A stretch of DNA of 37,270 nucleotides from positions 1 to 37,270 of the forward strand of contig JAUYNO010000026.1 in assembly GCA_030696045.1 (NCBI GenBank), read 5' to 3'. The DNA is from Stagnimonas sp. Lineage in GTDB: Bacteria > Pseudomonadota > Gammaproteobacteria > Nevskiales > Nevskiaceae. The notes beneath the pieces were generated by a model. That model had not been told where the DNA came from, did no database searches, and saw nothing but the letters and a program-made list of their open reading frames with translations. Positions 1 through 8,687 of this stretch are shown piece after piece; within the stretch, counting starts at the first letter, position 1; each line of letters starts with the position of its first letter. The position numbers and the translations under genes were made by a program.

Positions 1-57
1 CTGCTATTCCTTGCATCAGGCCATGCTCGCTACGATTTCTTCACAAGCTCAAAAAAT

Positions 58-1476
58 CTACTTGCGCAGCTTGCGGCTCGCGAGCGTCTGCGGCCGGAAG
101 TAGGCGTCCTCGAAACGCGCCCCGAAGTCCGGATAGTCGTCGCCCGAATAGCTGGCGGTGACGAAATAGCGGCCGCTCTGCAGGTCGTAGTGCACTTCCG
201 GACTGCCGGTGGTGGCCGGCACGAAGGGGAAGCTGGTCAGGTGCGCCTCCTGGAAGCGCCAGAGCTGGTCGCGGTCGTCGTAGCAGTCGACGGCGGCGAT
301 GCTCCAGCTGTCCTCGTCGACGTAGAACACGCGCTTGCGGAAGCTGTGGCGGATACCCGGCTTGAGCGTGGCCTCCACCACCCAGACCCGGTGCAGCTCG
401 TAGCGCGTGAACTCGGGATTCAGCGAGCCCTTGCGGATCAGCTTCTCGTAGCTCGCGTCCGGCGCCAGCAGCCGCGCCGCGTTGTAGGGGATGTAGATCT
501 CCTTCTTGCCGAGCAGCTTCCAGCTGTAGCGGTCGAGCGCGCCGTTGTACATGTCGGTCTGGTCGTTGAACATCAGGCCGTCGGCCGACGCCTTGGGATT
601 GTCGTAGCCGACATTGGGCGCGCGCCGGGTGCGCCCCAGGCCGGGGTTGTAGATCCAGGCGCTGCGGCCACCCTCGGTCTGGTCGGTGGACTCGTGCACC
701 AGCAACAACTGCCCGGCGATGCGCTTGGGCGACAGCACCTCCTGCAGGTAGTAGAGGATCAGGCCCTCCGACAGCGGCGCCGGCGCCAGCGGATCGCCGT
801 ACTTGAGTTTGACGTCCTCGACGATGCGCGCCAGCTGGAAGCTGCCGTCGCGCGCCACGATCACTTCATTGTTGTAGCGGCGCACGCCGCTGCCACGGAA
901 TTTCAGCTTGTGGTTCCAGATCACCTCGGCGCCGCTCTGCGGGATCGGGAAGGGAATGCCCAGGCGCGCGCCGCTGGGCTTGTCGCTGCCTTCGAGGCTG
1001 GCCTTGCTGGCGTTGTCGCGGATCGCGGCATCGACCTCCGGCGGGTTGAAGGCACCGCGCTGGCTGGCGTAGACCCGCATCTGGAAGTCGGGCGCCTGCT
1101 CCAGCAGGGCACGGTGGCCGGCCGTGAGCTGGGCCGCGTACTGCGCCGCATTGGCCTTGGTGATGACGAAGCGCGGCTTGTCGCCGTAGGCCATGCCCTT
1201 GGGCGCGATGGCCGTGACCACCGCCTCCGGACCGTTCTTGCGCAGGGCCTGCAGATCCTCGTAGCGAATCTTGAACTGCTCGTCGCGGTAGGCCTTGCGG
1301 CCCGCCCAGGCGGGGATGGTGCCGGCGGCGTTGGCGCCGGCCTCGGCGCCCGAAGGCGTCAGGCTCTGGCCCAACTTCGCCACCTCGGCCGCGCTCGCCG
1401 CCGCCAGCGCCGAAGTCGCGCTGATTGCCAGAACCAGACCGCCCAGCAGGGGCTGCCAGCGATTGTTGTTGCGCAT
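58..1476 (-). CDS. DUF1329 domain-containing exported protein
   Basis: A 472-residue protein with an N-terminal signal peptide (hydrophobic LLGGLVLAISATSALAA, about residues 9-25), so it is probably periplasmic or associated with the outer membrane. Overall sequence and length match the DUF1329 family. That family is usually encoded beside a DUF1302 protein and often near RND-type exporters in bacteria that use hydrophobic or aromatic substrates; its biochemical role is not established. I chose the ATG at 1476 because GGGAGGAG lies just upstream on the minus strand and the signal peptide follows immediately; a longer frame to 1581 adds no signal-like sequence. It is divergent from the DUF1302 gene at 1638, with two candidate operator palindromes in the shared upstream region. 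No RND gene is present in the window. Confidence 0.9.
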   Translation of the reverse strand: MRNNNRWQPLLGGLVLAISATSALAAASAAEVAKLGQSLTPSGAEAGANAAGTIPAWAGRKAYRDEQFKIRYEDLQALRKNGPEAVVTAIAPKGMAYGDKPRFVITKANAAQYAAQLTAGHRALLEQAPDFQMRVYASQRGAFNPPEVDAAIRDNASKASLEGSDKPSGARLGIPFPIPQSGAEVIWNHKLKFRGSGVRRYNNEVIVARDGSFQLARIVEDVKLKYGDPLAPAPLSEGLILYYLQEVLSPKRIAGQLLLVHESTDQTEGGRSAWIYNPGLGRTRRAPNVGYDNPKASADGLMFNDQTDMYNGALDRYSWKLLGKKEIYIPYNAARLLAPDASYEKLIRKGSLNPEFTRYELHRVWVVEATLKPGIRHSFRKRVFYVDEDSWSIAAVDCYDDRDQLWRFQEAHLTSFPFVPATTGSPEVHYDLQSGRYFVTASYSGDDYPDFGARFEDAYFRPQTLASRKLRK

Positions 1477-1520
1477 GTGCTCTCCTCCCGGCCAAAGCCG
1501 GTACCCGTCTTGCGGGCTTT

Positions 1521-1535
1521 TTGACTGTGTGTAAA
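1521..1535. promoter_or_regulatory. Degenerate second operator half-palindrome
   Basis: TTGACT-GTG-TGTAAA. The right half matches the perfect operator next to it (1537-1551) exactly and the left half matches at four of six positions. The two 15-bp sites are offset by 16 bp, about one and a half helical turns. This may be a second, weaker binding site of the same regulator. The role is inferred. Confidence 0.4.
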
Positions 1536-1536
1536 C

Positions 1537-1551
1537 TTTACATGCTGTAAA
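1537..1551. promoter_or_regulatory. TTTACA-N3-TGTAAA operator between DUF1329 and DUF1302 genes
   Basis: A perfect inverted repeat, TTTACA-TGC-TGTAAA, in the 161-bp gap between the two divergent starts (1476 and 1638). The same half-sites with a 3-bp spacer occur at 8633-8647 (perfect) and 21192-21206 (one mismatch), again in divergent promoter regions. The symmetry and size suit a dimeric repressor of TetR type. The regulator's identity is inferred; no regulator gene lies in the window. Confidence 0.65.
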
Positions 1552-1637
1552 TCGCCAGTCAAGGCGAACCGCGTTGTGCATTGCAGCGCGGTAGAGATCG
1601 GCCAGGCAGGCCGGCGCAACGCTGGAGAGAGAAGGAC

Positions 1638-3785
1638 ATGAACAAGACGGCTTTGCTGGCGGCGCTGGCGCTGTGGTCGCTGGAGGCTGCGGCCGTGGAG
1701 CTGCAATTCGGCCCCATCAACGGCGCCCTGAACACCCGGGTCTCGCTGGGCGCGGCCATGCGCGTGCAGGACCGCGACTACCGGCTGATCGCCAAGCTGG
1801 CGAATCCCGGCCAGTTGGCGCTGTGCGACGAACACGACTGCCAGTCGCAGACCGGCGATCCGGCGCCGAATCAGCAACTGGTCGATGCCCGCGGCGCCTT
1901 CTCCGGCGTCAACGAGGACAACGGCAACCTCAACTACGACCGGGGCGATTTCACCAGCGGCATCCTGCAAGTGCGGCCGAAGCTGGAACTGGTCTGGGAC
2001 GACTGGCAGTTCCAGGCCTCGGGCCTGCTGTTCCACGACTTCGTCAACGCCGGCTTCGACGAGCACCACGCCGACACCAAGTACCAGCCGGCGCGCACGC
2101 CGCGTTCTGACGGCATCGAGTCACTGTTCGCCGACGGTCAGCGCATCGGCAACCTGTTCGTCGCCCGCAGCTTCGCGATTGGCGAGCGCGAACTACTGCT
2201 GAAGGTAGGCAACCAGGTGCTGAACTGGGGCGAGGCCAATCTCGTGCAGTTCAACACCCTGTCGGAATGGAGCCCGCTCGACGCACCGGCGCTGGCCATG
2301 CCCGGCGCCGAGCCCAGCCAGTTGCAGCTGGCGACCCCGCTGGCAGTGGCCAGCTTCACGCTCACCGACTCGCTCTCCATCGAAGGCGTCTACCAGGCCA
2401 TGTGGCGCGGCGCCAAGCTGCCGGCGGCTGGCAGCCTGCTGTCGTTCAGCGATGTCGCCGGCGGCGGCGAATACGCCGTGCTCGGCCTCGGCAATTTCCA
2501 CGAGGACCCGGATCGTCAGTTCACGCCCGCCGGCCTCGCCGCGACCATCTCGCAGTCGACGCGCACGGTCTACCTGCCCGAACAGAGCTTCGGCGAGCCG
2601 CGCGACAGTGGCCAGTTCGGCTTCCGCCTCAACTACCTCGCCGACTGGCTCAATACCGGCACCGAGCTGGCCCTGCACTACCTGCGCTATCACAGCCGCT
2701 ATCCCCTGCTGAGCGGCATCGCCGCCGACGCCAGCTGCACCCGCGACAGCGCCGGTGGTGGTTTTGCCGGTGCCTTCGCCGCCTGCCAGGGCTTCAAGCA
2801 GGACTTCAATCCGCTCGGTGAGGAGCCGCTGCCGGTCGACACCGCGCGACTGTTCCTCGACTACCCCGAGGACATCGAGCTCTACGGCCTCTCCTTCAAC
2901 ACCAACATCGGCGACTGGGCCTTCTCCGGCGAGTACAGCTTCCGTCCCAATCAGCCGCTGCAGGTGCTGCAGTCGGACGTGCTGTTCGCGACCCTCGGCC
3001 CTGCCTTTCCCGCCGAGGACATCCCCATCGGCGCCGGCGCGCTGACCGATCCGACCCTAATCGCCGGCCTGCCGTCAGAGCTGAGCGGCCCGCTCGCCAG
3101 CCTCCAGGCCAGCCTGCTGCCGCAGCTGCCGTCCGGCACCGGCTTCACCCTGCCGGGCGAGAACAACGCGGTGCCGGACTACCTCAGCCGCTACCGCGGC
3201 CAGACCATCCGGGCCGGCGACTACGTGCAGGGCTACGAGCGCCAGCAGGTCTCGCAGCTGAGCCTGACCGGCATCCGCACCTTTGCCGACAATCCCATCG
3301 GCGCCTCACAGGTCTTCTTCGTGTTCGAGGCCGCCGGGCTCTACGTGCACGACCTGCCCCGGCGCGGACAGCTGTACTTCGAAGGCGCCGGCGACCGCAC
3401 CCATCCCTCGGCCGGCGCCGACGGCAGCGGCAGTGTCGACGGCCAGCCCGACAGCCGCCACATCAATCCCACCCAGATGACGCAGGGCTTCGGCAACGCC
3501 AGCTCCTGGGGCTACCGCAGCCTGCTGCGCGCCACCTACAACGGCCTGCCCTATGGCATCTCGCTCAACCCGACCTTCATCTGGCTGCACGACCTCAAGG
3601 GCACCTCGCCGGCACCGATCATCAACTTCATCGAAGGCCGGCGCGTGCTGATCAGCAACCTCACGGCCGAGTTCCAGAACGACTGGACCGCCGGCATCAC
3701 CTACCAGGTGTTCGACGGCGCCGGCACCCGCAACCGCCTGAGTGACCGCGACAATGTGTCGGTCTTCGTGGCGAAGGTGTTTTAG
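1638..3785 (+). CDS. DUF1302 family outer-membrane protein
   Basis: A 715-residue protein with a signal peptide (MNKTALLAALALWSLEAAA). The body is rich in aromatic and alternating polar residues and ends in the phenylalanine-terminated strand VSVFVAKVF, as outer-membrane beta-barrels do. This fits DUF1302, a family thought to be barrel proteins co-occurring with DUF1329 in bacteria that degrade steroids, hydrocarbons or aromatics; a role in uptake or export of hydrophobic compounds is inferred, not shown. The ATG at 1638 is preceded by AGAAGGAC; the upstream extension to 1581 lacks signal features. It is divergent from the DUF1329 gene and shares its operator region. It converges on the LysE-type gene with only 3 bp between the stop codons. 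Confidence 0.9.
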   Translation: MNKTALLAALALWSLEAAAVELQFGPINGALNTRVSLGAAMRVQDRDYRLIAKLANPGQLALCDEHDCQSQTGDPAPNQQLVDARGAFSGVNEDNGNLNYDRGDFTSGILQVRPKLELVWDDWQFQASGLLFHDFVNAGFDEHHADTKYQPARTPRSDGIESLFADGQRIGNLFVARSFAIGERELLLKVGNQVLNWGEANLVQFNTLSEWSPLDAPALAMPGAEPSQLQLATPLAVASFTLTDSLSIEGVYQAMWRGAKLPAAGSLLSFSDVAGGGEYAVLGLGNFHEDPDRQFTPAGLAATISQSTRTVYLPEQSFGEPRDSGQFGFRLNYLADWLNTGTELALHYLRYHSRYPLLSGIAADASCTRDSAGGGFAGAFAACQGFKQDFNPLGEEPLPVDTARLFLDYPEDIELYGLSFNTNIGDWAFSGEYSFRPNQPLQVLQSDVLFATLGPAFPAEDIPIGAGALTDPTLIAGLPSELSGPLASLQASLLPQLPSGTGFTLPGENNAVPDYLSRYRGQTIRAGDYVQGYERQQVSQLSLTGIRTFADNPIGASQVFFVFEAAGLYVHDLPRRGQLYFEGAGDRTHPSAGADGSGSVDGQPDSRHINPTQMTQGFGNASSWGYRSLLRATYNGLPYGISLNPTFIWLHDLKGTSPAPIINFIEGRRVLISNLTAEFQNDWTAGITYQVFDGAGTRNRLSDRDNVSVFVAKVF

Positions 3786-3788
3786 GGT

Positions 3789-4394
3789 TCAGCCGAGCAG
3801 CAGCCACATCGCCACGCCCACCATCAGCAGCGCAGCGACGCGGTTGAGCCACTGGGCCTGCCCACGGCGCAGCAACAGTTCGCTGAGGCTGCGCCCGCCC
3901 TGGGCGTAGATCAGCAGGCAGCTGAATTCGATCAGCAGCATCAGCGCCAGCAACAGTGCCATCTGCGGCCCCAGCGGCGCCCGGGCATCAATGAAGGGCG
4001 GCAGCAGCGCCATGTTGAAGGCCCAGGCCTTGGGATTGGACACCGCCGTGACGAAGCCCTGGGTGCAGAGCGCCAACGGCGTGAGCTGCTGGGTGGCGGC
4101 CAGCGCGCCGACCGGCGCCCGCCAGCTGCCCCAGGCGGTCCACAGCAGATAGGCGGCACCGCCGATCTTGAAGGCGGTGAACACGCGCGGATCGCCCAGC
4201 AGCAGCGCCGCCACGCCGAGCATCGCCGCCGAGGCGACCAGGGCGATGCCGGTGAGTTCGCCCAGCATCATCCACAGCGCGCGGCGCACGCCGATGCGGA
4301 TGCCCAGCGACATCGCCAGGGTCATGCACAGGCCGGGGCTGAGGGCGATCAGGAAGAAGCTGCCGCTGAAGGCCAGCAGGCGGGTGGTGTCCAC
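3789..4394 (-). CDS. LysE/RhtB-family amino-acid or metabolite exporter
   Basis: A 201-residue, strongly hydrophobic protein with about six membrane segments. It carries the family pattern of an N-terminal helix followed by a proline-glycine turn (ALSPGLCMTLAMSLGI, about residues 17-32). Another helix includes GGAAYLLWTAWGSWR, and QGFVTAVSNPKAWAFNMALL holds the conserved NPK motif. Family members export amino acids, homoserine lactones or related small molecules by proton antiport; the substrate here is unknown. The start is a GTG with no clear ribosome site. It lies 60 bp downstream of the last GST of the leftward operon and may be co-transcribed with it, which would hint at export of a conjugate or breakdown product. 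That link is inferred. Confidence 0.88.
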   Translation of the reverse strand: MDTTRLLAFSGSFFLIALSPGLCMTLAMSLGIRIGVRRALWMMLGELTGIALVASAAMLGVAALLLGDPRVFTAFKIGGAAYLLWTAWGSWRAPVGALAATQQLTPLALCTQGFVTAVSNPKAWAFNMALLPPFIDARAPLGPQMALLLALMLLIEFSCLLIYAQGGRSLSELLLRRGQAQWLNRVAALLMVGVAMWLLLG

Positions 4395-4454
4395 GCGAAT
4401 GAATCTACGAAGGCGAAGCGGGCAGGCATGATCGCATGGCGCCCGCCGCCAACT

Positions 4455-5471
4455 TCAGTTCGTATTGACCAGCCACTTCAGACAGGCGGTCGATTCCAGC
4501 AGCGGCCGCAACGACGCCTGCGCCTCGCCTGACAGCCCGGCCCAGCGGCGCCGGATTTCGGCGTAGCACTTGCCCTGGTAGGCGACTGGCGCCTGCCGGT
4601 ATTCCTGGCCGCGCACCGAAACGACGACCTCGCCTGCCCCCTCGGCCAGCGCGCGCGCATTGGCGGCGAGGAAGGGCAGGTACTCGGCGCCGACCATCTC
4701 CAGCAGGCCCTCGCGCAGCGCCGCCGCGCGCTCCGGCTGCCACTCGCCTTCGATCCCGGCGGCATCGTCGAGCGTGATCGCCCAGGCCTCGACGCCGGGC
4801 GCGAGTTCGCGGCAGACGCGCTGCGGCCAGGGATCGATGGTGAGCTGCGCCAGCTGGCCGTAGAGCGCGAAGTCGGCCAGCGAGGGCCGGCTGCCGAACA
4901 GGTAGCGCCCGGCCGTCACTTCCGATTCCAGCAAGGCCAGCAGGCGCCGGTAGCTGGCCTCGATCACCGGCGCATTGGCCGGCGTGCAGCCGACCATCGC
5001 CATGCGGCTGCGCTGGCGGTCGTGGAAGAACTTCGCCGCCTGCTGCAGCGCCTGCCCGTGCGCCTTCGGCAGCGTGTCGCGGACGATCCAGTTCGCCGCC
5101 CAGAGCGCGGTGGCGTCCTCGTGCCAGCGGTAATGGAACATCGGCTTGTTCACCCACTCGTCGGCGAAGTCTTCGAGCAGGTGGCAGATGAAGGCCAGCC
5201 CCGGGTCCACCGGCACGATGGAGCGCTGGCCGGGATGCCGCTGCTCCAGCAGATGCGCCAACGGTGTGGAGTCGGTGCGCCACTGGTCCTCGCCGGGCAG
5301 GCGCAGCAGCGGCACCAGCTTCGGGCGCACCTGCGCCAGCTCCGGCAGGGTGTCGGCAGTGCCGACCTTCCAGACATGCGGCAGCCGGCGGTAGCGCAGG
5401 ATCGCGCGCAGCTTGCGCGAGTAGGGCGAAGGATTGGCGCCGACCAGCTGATAGCTCTGCTCTTGGCTCAT
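4455..5471 (-). CDS. Long GST-fold protein (paralogue 1)
   Basis: A 338-residue protein with an N-terminal thioredoxin-like GST domain (NPSPYSRKLRAIL near residues 13-25; LPGEDQWRTDSTPLAHLLE resembles the glutathione-binding loop). An all-helical GST C-domain follows, containing the N-capping-box-like FGSRPSLADFALYG. After the GST core there is an extra C-terminal stretch of about 90 residues that its three paralogues here also have. GSTs conjugate or isomerise electrophiles with glutathione; the substrate is unknown. The ATG overlaps the stop of the upstream gene by 4 bp, so the two are translationally coupled. It belongs to the leftward operon that begins at 8604. Confidence 0.85.
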   Translation of the reverse strand: MSQEQSYQLVGANPSPYSRKLRAILRYRRLPHVWKVGTADTLPELAQVRPKLVPLLRLPGEDQWRTDSTPLAHLLEQRHPGQRSIVPVDPGLAFICHLLEDFADEWVNKPMFHYRWHEDATALWAANWIVRDTLPKAHGQALQQAAKFFHDRQRSRMAMVGCTPANAPVIEASYRRLLALLESEVTAGRYLFGSRPSLADFALYGQLAQLTIDPWPQRVCRELAPGVEAWAITLDDAAGIEGEWQPERAAALREGLLEMVGAEYLPFLAANARALAEGAGEVVVSVRGQEYRQAPVAYQGKCYAEIRRRWAGLSGEAQASLRPLLESTACLKWLVNTN

Positions 5472-6610
5472 GGTGCGGAATCCCAGGGCGTGCCGGTGAA
5501 GTAGAAGCGCAGGCGCTGCGCCAGGCCGAGCTGGCGCGGCGGGCCAGCCAGGGGCGAGTCGATGGTCGCCGCATTCGGCGGCAAAACGGCGGCGTGCAAG
5601 CGCTCGCTGATGCCCAGGCCCTGCAAGCGGGCATCGACCCGGGCGCGGGTGCCGGGCGCCAGATCGAGATAGTGCTGGCGCAGCGTCGCCAGGCAGCGGG
5701 CGCGGTAGCGGATCGCCGGCAGCTGCGGATAGGCGATGCCGCCGTACTCGCCATCGAAGTGCGTCTGCCCCCGCGCCAGCGCGGTCGCGTTGTCCTGCAG
5801 ATACGGCAGATAGGCGGCGCCGAGATCGGCCAGCATGGGCGTCCAGGCGGCATCGCTGAAGTCACCGAGCGCGCTCTCGCTCCAGTCCTCGGCGCCGCTG
5901 TTCCACAGCCGCGTCACCCAGGCCCAGACGCGCGGCGCGGTCGCCGCCATCAGCACCGCCGGGCGCGGGTCCTGCGCGTAGTGGCGGAACATCGGCCCGA
6001 ACCAGGCGATGTCCACAAGACTGGGGCGATCACCCAGGAGATAACGGCGATCCGCCAGCAGGGCCTCCAACCAGGCCAGAGCCCGCGGATACAGCGCCGC
6101 GATGGCGTCGAAGTTGTGCGCGCGCACGCCGTCGCCGCGCAGGAACAGGCGCTGCTGACGCTTGCGGAAGTAGAGGCCCATGGCCCAGGCCGGATGCGGC
6201 GTGCCCGCCGACAGCTCCGCGCCCAGGCGCGCGCCCAGATAGCGCGCGTTGTCCGGCCAGGCCCAGCGCCAGAACATTGCCGGCCGCCACTGCCACTCGT
6301 CGCAATAGTCCTCGACCAGCGTCGACAGGAAGGCGCGATAGGGGTCGGCGGGGATCAGCGCGCGCGCTGGATGCTCGGCATCGAGCCAGCGCAGCAGCGG
6401 CGTGGTGTCGTTGAGCCAGAGCCCGTCGTCGCGGCGCAGCGCCGGCACCTTCATCCAGCCGGTGTTGGGCAGCACCTCCTTGAGCAGGATGTCGGGCGTG
6501 ATGCGCACGCGCTCGTAGCCGATGCGCTTGGCGCGCAGCGCGCCCTCCAGCTTGCCGCTGAAGTAGGAGACGTCGGAGAGGTAGACGCGGTAGGGCGGCG
6601 CCGTGCTCAC
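5468..6610 (-). CDS. Long GST-fold protein (paralogue 2)
   Basis: A 380-residue GST-fold protein. Its N-domain begins YRVYLSDVSYFSGKLEGAL, with SYFSGK (15-20) where the catalytic Ser/Tyr/Cys region of GSTs lies. LWLNDTTPLLRWLD matches the glutathione-binding region, and LLGDRPSLVDIAWFGPMF matches the C-domain capping motif. The C-terminal extension seen in the neighbours is present (YLPYLQDNATALARG onward). I chose the GTG at 6610 because the thioredoxin fold starts directly after it; the frame upstream runs into a palindromic repeat (6616-6728) that encodes only low-complexity Pro/Gly/Arg sequence. It overlaps the following GST gene by 4 bp. Substrate unknown. Confidence 0.85.
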   Translation of the reverse strand: MSTAPPYRVYLSDVSYFSGKLEGALRAKRIGYERVRITPDILLKEVLPNTGWMKVPALRRDDGLWLNDTTPLLRWLDAEHPARALIPADPYRAFLSTLVEDYCDEWQWRPAMFWRWAWPDNARYLGARLGAELSAGTPHPAWAMGLYFRKRQQRLFLRGDGVRAHNFDAIAALYPRALAWLEALLADRRYLLGDRPSLVDIAWFGPMFRHYAQDPRPAVLMAATAPRVWAWVTRLWNSGAEDWSESALGDFSDAAWTPMLADLGAAYLPYLQDNATALARGQTHFDGEYGGIAYPQLPAIRYRARCLATLRQHYLDLAPGTRARVDARLQGLGISERLHAAVLPPNAATIDSPLAGPPRQLGLAQRLRFYFTGTPWDSAP

Positions 6611-6615
6611 AGCTG

Positions 6616-6728
6616 CCCCCTCTCCCCCAGCCCCTCCCCCACGAGGGGGGAGGGGAGCAAAGCAGAGCGCACTGTGCTTCCCCTCCCCCCTCGTGGGGGA
6701 GGGTGCCCCGCAGGGGCGGGAGAGGGGG
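6616..6728. repeat. Palindromic CCCTCTCCC-type repeat, copy 1 (long paired form)
   Basis: Two palindromic units in inverted arrangement. The left unit contains CCCCTCCCCCACGAGGGGGG and the right unit is its near reverse complement; about 25 bp lies between them. The element fills the 130-bp gap between two GST genes inside an operon, so the mRNA would form a large GC-rich hairpin. It belongs to the same family as copies at 14452, 17791 and 22083. Such REP-like elements are common in GC-rich proteobacteria. Confidence 0.75.
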
Positions 6729-6740
6729 CGCGCCCTCGCA

Positions 6741-7841
6741 TCAGGCGGCAACCTTCACATGCAGCCCAACCCGCTCCAAGCGGAAGTCCTGCTCAAACCG
6801 CATCGCCTCCGGCGCCCCACGCTCCGCCGCCCAGGCATCCACTGAGGCCCGCTCGCCTGCCGGCAGGGCGCGATAGACATCGAGAATCCGCTGCTGCATC
6901 CACAGCGTGTACGGCATCGCCATGCGGCGATAGCGGCCGGCGCCCATCGGGAACTCGATCTCGCCGAGTGCGCGCGGCAGGCGGCGACCGGGCTTGAGCT
7001 TGGGCAGGAACTTCCGCACCTCGTCACGGATGCCGGCGAGCATGGGATAGAACTCGCCGAAGATGGCGTCGAACACCGGGTTCAGTGTTTCCGGAATCGC
7101 GTCGCCGGGCAGGAACTCGCCCGAGCCGGCTTTCACCGTGTTCATACGCTCCACCCAGGCCTTCAAGTTCGGCCGCTTCGCGATCAGCTCGCGCTTGGGC
7201 CAGGGGTCGCGGCTGAGGTGGCCGTACATGGGCCCGAACAGGCCGAAGTCGGCAACCGAGGGTTTGCTGCCGAACAGGAAGGGCAGTTTCGCGAAGTGCG
7301 CGTCGAGCACGTCGAGCATCTGCTCGGTCCAGCGCTCCTGCACCGCGTACTGCGCCGGCACGATGCCGACGCTGGGCAGGTAGCTGCGCAGCGTGCCGGC
7401 GACGAAGGCGGCGATGCGCTTCTTCGCGAAGGACGGAAAGTGCGGCAGCAGCGCATTGCCGGCATCGTGCTCGAACAGCGCGTAGTTCTCCGGGTAGACC
7501 CAGCGGTAGTGCATGGCCGGCGGTATCCACCACTCGTCCGCCCAGGCCTCGATCAGGAGCGCGGCGATGCGCTGGCGCGGGGTGGAAGGCAGCGTGGCGC
7601 CGGCCGGGAAACGCTGCTCGATGATCTCGGCGATGTCCTTGGTGTCCTGCAGCCACTCGCCCTCGGGCGTCACCACCACCGGCATCACCTTGGCCCCGGT
7701 CTTCTTCGGGATGCGCCACAGCAGGTTGAGGGCATCGACCTCGTGGTCGATGAAGGGCACCTGCTTGTACTGCAGCAGGGCGCGGGTCTTGCCGCTGAAG
7801 AAGGACAGATGCCAGCCGTGCATCACGTAAGGCTTGCTCAC
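6741..7841 (-). CDS. Long GST-fold protein (paralogue 3)
   Basis: A 366-residue protein starting with a thioredoxin-like domain (MHGWHLSFFSGKTRALLQYK; SFFSGK at 13-18, like paralogue 2). WLQDTKDIAEIIEQRFPAG is the GST substrate/GSH loop and LFGSKPSVADFGLFGPMYG the C-domain capping motif. A C-terminal extension of about 100 residues follows the GST core. The GTG at 7841 has GGAG six bases upstream; the longer frame to 8048 reads into the preceding gene and is rejected. It lies 37 bp after the YghU-like GST gene, in the same operon. SFFSGK/SYFSGK instead of a classical Ser/Tyr/Cys motif leaves open whether it binds glutathione. Confidence 0.85.
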   Translation of the reverse strand: MSKPYVMHGWHLSFFSGKTRALLQYKQVPFIDHEVDALNLLWRIPKKTGAKVMPVVVTPEGEWLQDTKDIAEIIEQRFPAGATLPSTPRQRIAALLIEAWADEWWIPPAMHYRWVYPENYALFEHDAGNALLPHFPSFAKKRIAAFVAGTLRSYLPSVGIVPAQYAVQERWTEQMLDVLDAHFAKLPFLFGSKPSVADFGLFGPMYGHLSRDPWPKRELIAKRPNLKAWVERMNTVKAGSGEFLPGDAIPETLNPVFDAIFGEFYPMLAGIRDEVRKFLPKLKPGRRLPRALGEIEFPMGAGRYRRMAMPYTLWMQQRILDVYRALPAGERASVDAWAAERGAPEAMRFEQDFRLERVGLHVKVAA

Positions 7842-7878
7842 TGGGGGCTCCGCGAAACCATTGGGAAGGGCGAGGGAG

Positions 7879-8604
7879 TCAGCGCTGCACGATGCCGCGC
7901 GCCGCCTGGGCAAAGGCCTCGCCGGCCTTCTTGTCGGCGCTCGGCTCCGGCAGCTTGAACGGCACCGCAATGCCCTTCTCTGCCGCCGGACGGGCGCGGA
8001 TCGCATCCATCCAGCGCCGCAGGTTATCGAGGCCGTCGATGCTCGCACCCGACCACTTGTAGGTGCGCACCCAGCACCAGTTGGCGATGTCGGCGATGGA
8101 GTATTCGCTGCCCGCCAGCCACTCGGCCTCGCCGAGGCGGCGGTCGAGCACTTCGAACAGGCGCCGGCATTCGTTGTGATAGCGCTCGATGGCGACCGGA
8201 ATCTTCTCCGGCAGGTAGCGGAAGAAGACGTTGGCCTGGCCCATCATCGGCCCGACGCCGCCCATCTGGAACATCAGCCACTGCAGCGCCGCCATCCGCT
8301 CGCGCGGATCGCTGGGCAGCAAGCGGCCGGTCTTTTCGGCGAGATAGATCAGGATGGCGCCGGACTCGAACACCACCAGGTCGTCGTTGCCGTGATCGAC
8401 GATCACCGGGATGCGGCCGTTGGGATTGAGCGCCAGGAACTCCGGCTGCTTCTGGTCGCCGCCGAGGATATTCACCGGCCGCACCGTGTAGGGCAGGCCC
8501 AGTTCCTCCAGCGCGACCGAGATTTTCCAGCCGTTGGGCGTGGGCGCAGTGAACAGTTCGATCTTGGGCTCGATGTCGGGCTTGCCGCCAGCAGTGTCGG
8601 TCAC
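7879..8604 (-). CDS. Ure2p/YghU-like glutathione S-transferase
   Basis: A 241-residue GST of ordinary length. The N-domain [20 protein letters not shown] carries the TPNGWK pattern of the nu-class (YghU/YfcG/Ure2p-like) GSTs, followed by [12 protein letters not shown] and the GSH-binding [17 protein letters not shown]. The C-domain has [17 protein letters not shown]. Family members act as glutathione transferases, disulfide-bond reductases or peroxidases. I chose the GTG at 8604 because GGAGGAGA precedes it by 4 bases; the longer frame to 8658 runs through the operator at 8633-8647. It is the first gene of the leftward GST operon, divergent from the isomerase-like gene at 8688. Confidence 0.9.
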   Translation of the reverse strand: MTDTAGGKPDIEPKIELFTAPTPNGWKISVALEELGLPYTVRPVNILGGDQKQPEFLALNPNGRIPVIVDHGNDDLVVFESGAILIYLAEKTGRLLPSDPRERMAALQWLMFQMGGVGPMMGQANVFFRYLPEKIPVAIERYHNECRRLFEVLDRRLGEAEWLAGSEYSIADIANWCWVRTYKWSGASIDGLDNLRRWMDAIRARPAAEKGIAVPFKLPEPSADKKAGEAFAQAARGIVQR

Positions 8605-8632
8605 GGTGTCTCCTCCGGCCTGTTGCTTGATA

Positions 8633-8647
8633 TTTACACTATGTAAA
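8633..8647. promoter_or_regulatory. TTTACA-N3-TGTAAA operator between GST operon and isomerase gene
   Basis: A perfect palindrome, TTTACA-CTA-TGTAAA, centred in the 83-bp gap between the divergent GTG starts at 8604 and 8688. Half-sites and spacer length are identical to the site at 1537-1551. A regulator bound here could control both the GST operon and the isomerase gene. The function is inferred from position and recurrence. Confidence 0.65.
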
Positions 8648-8687
8648 CTCAGCGCCACAAAGCGGTCAATAGCAGGAGAGCCAAGCC

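Noticed and set aside
1..57. Possible gene at the left edge
   Set aside because: Only 57 bases before the DUF1329 stop; nothing can be supported.
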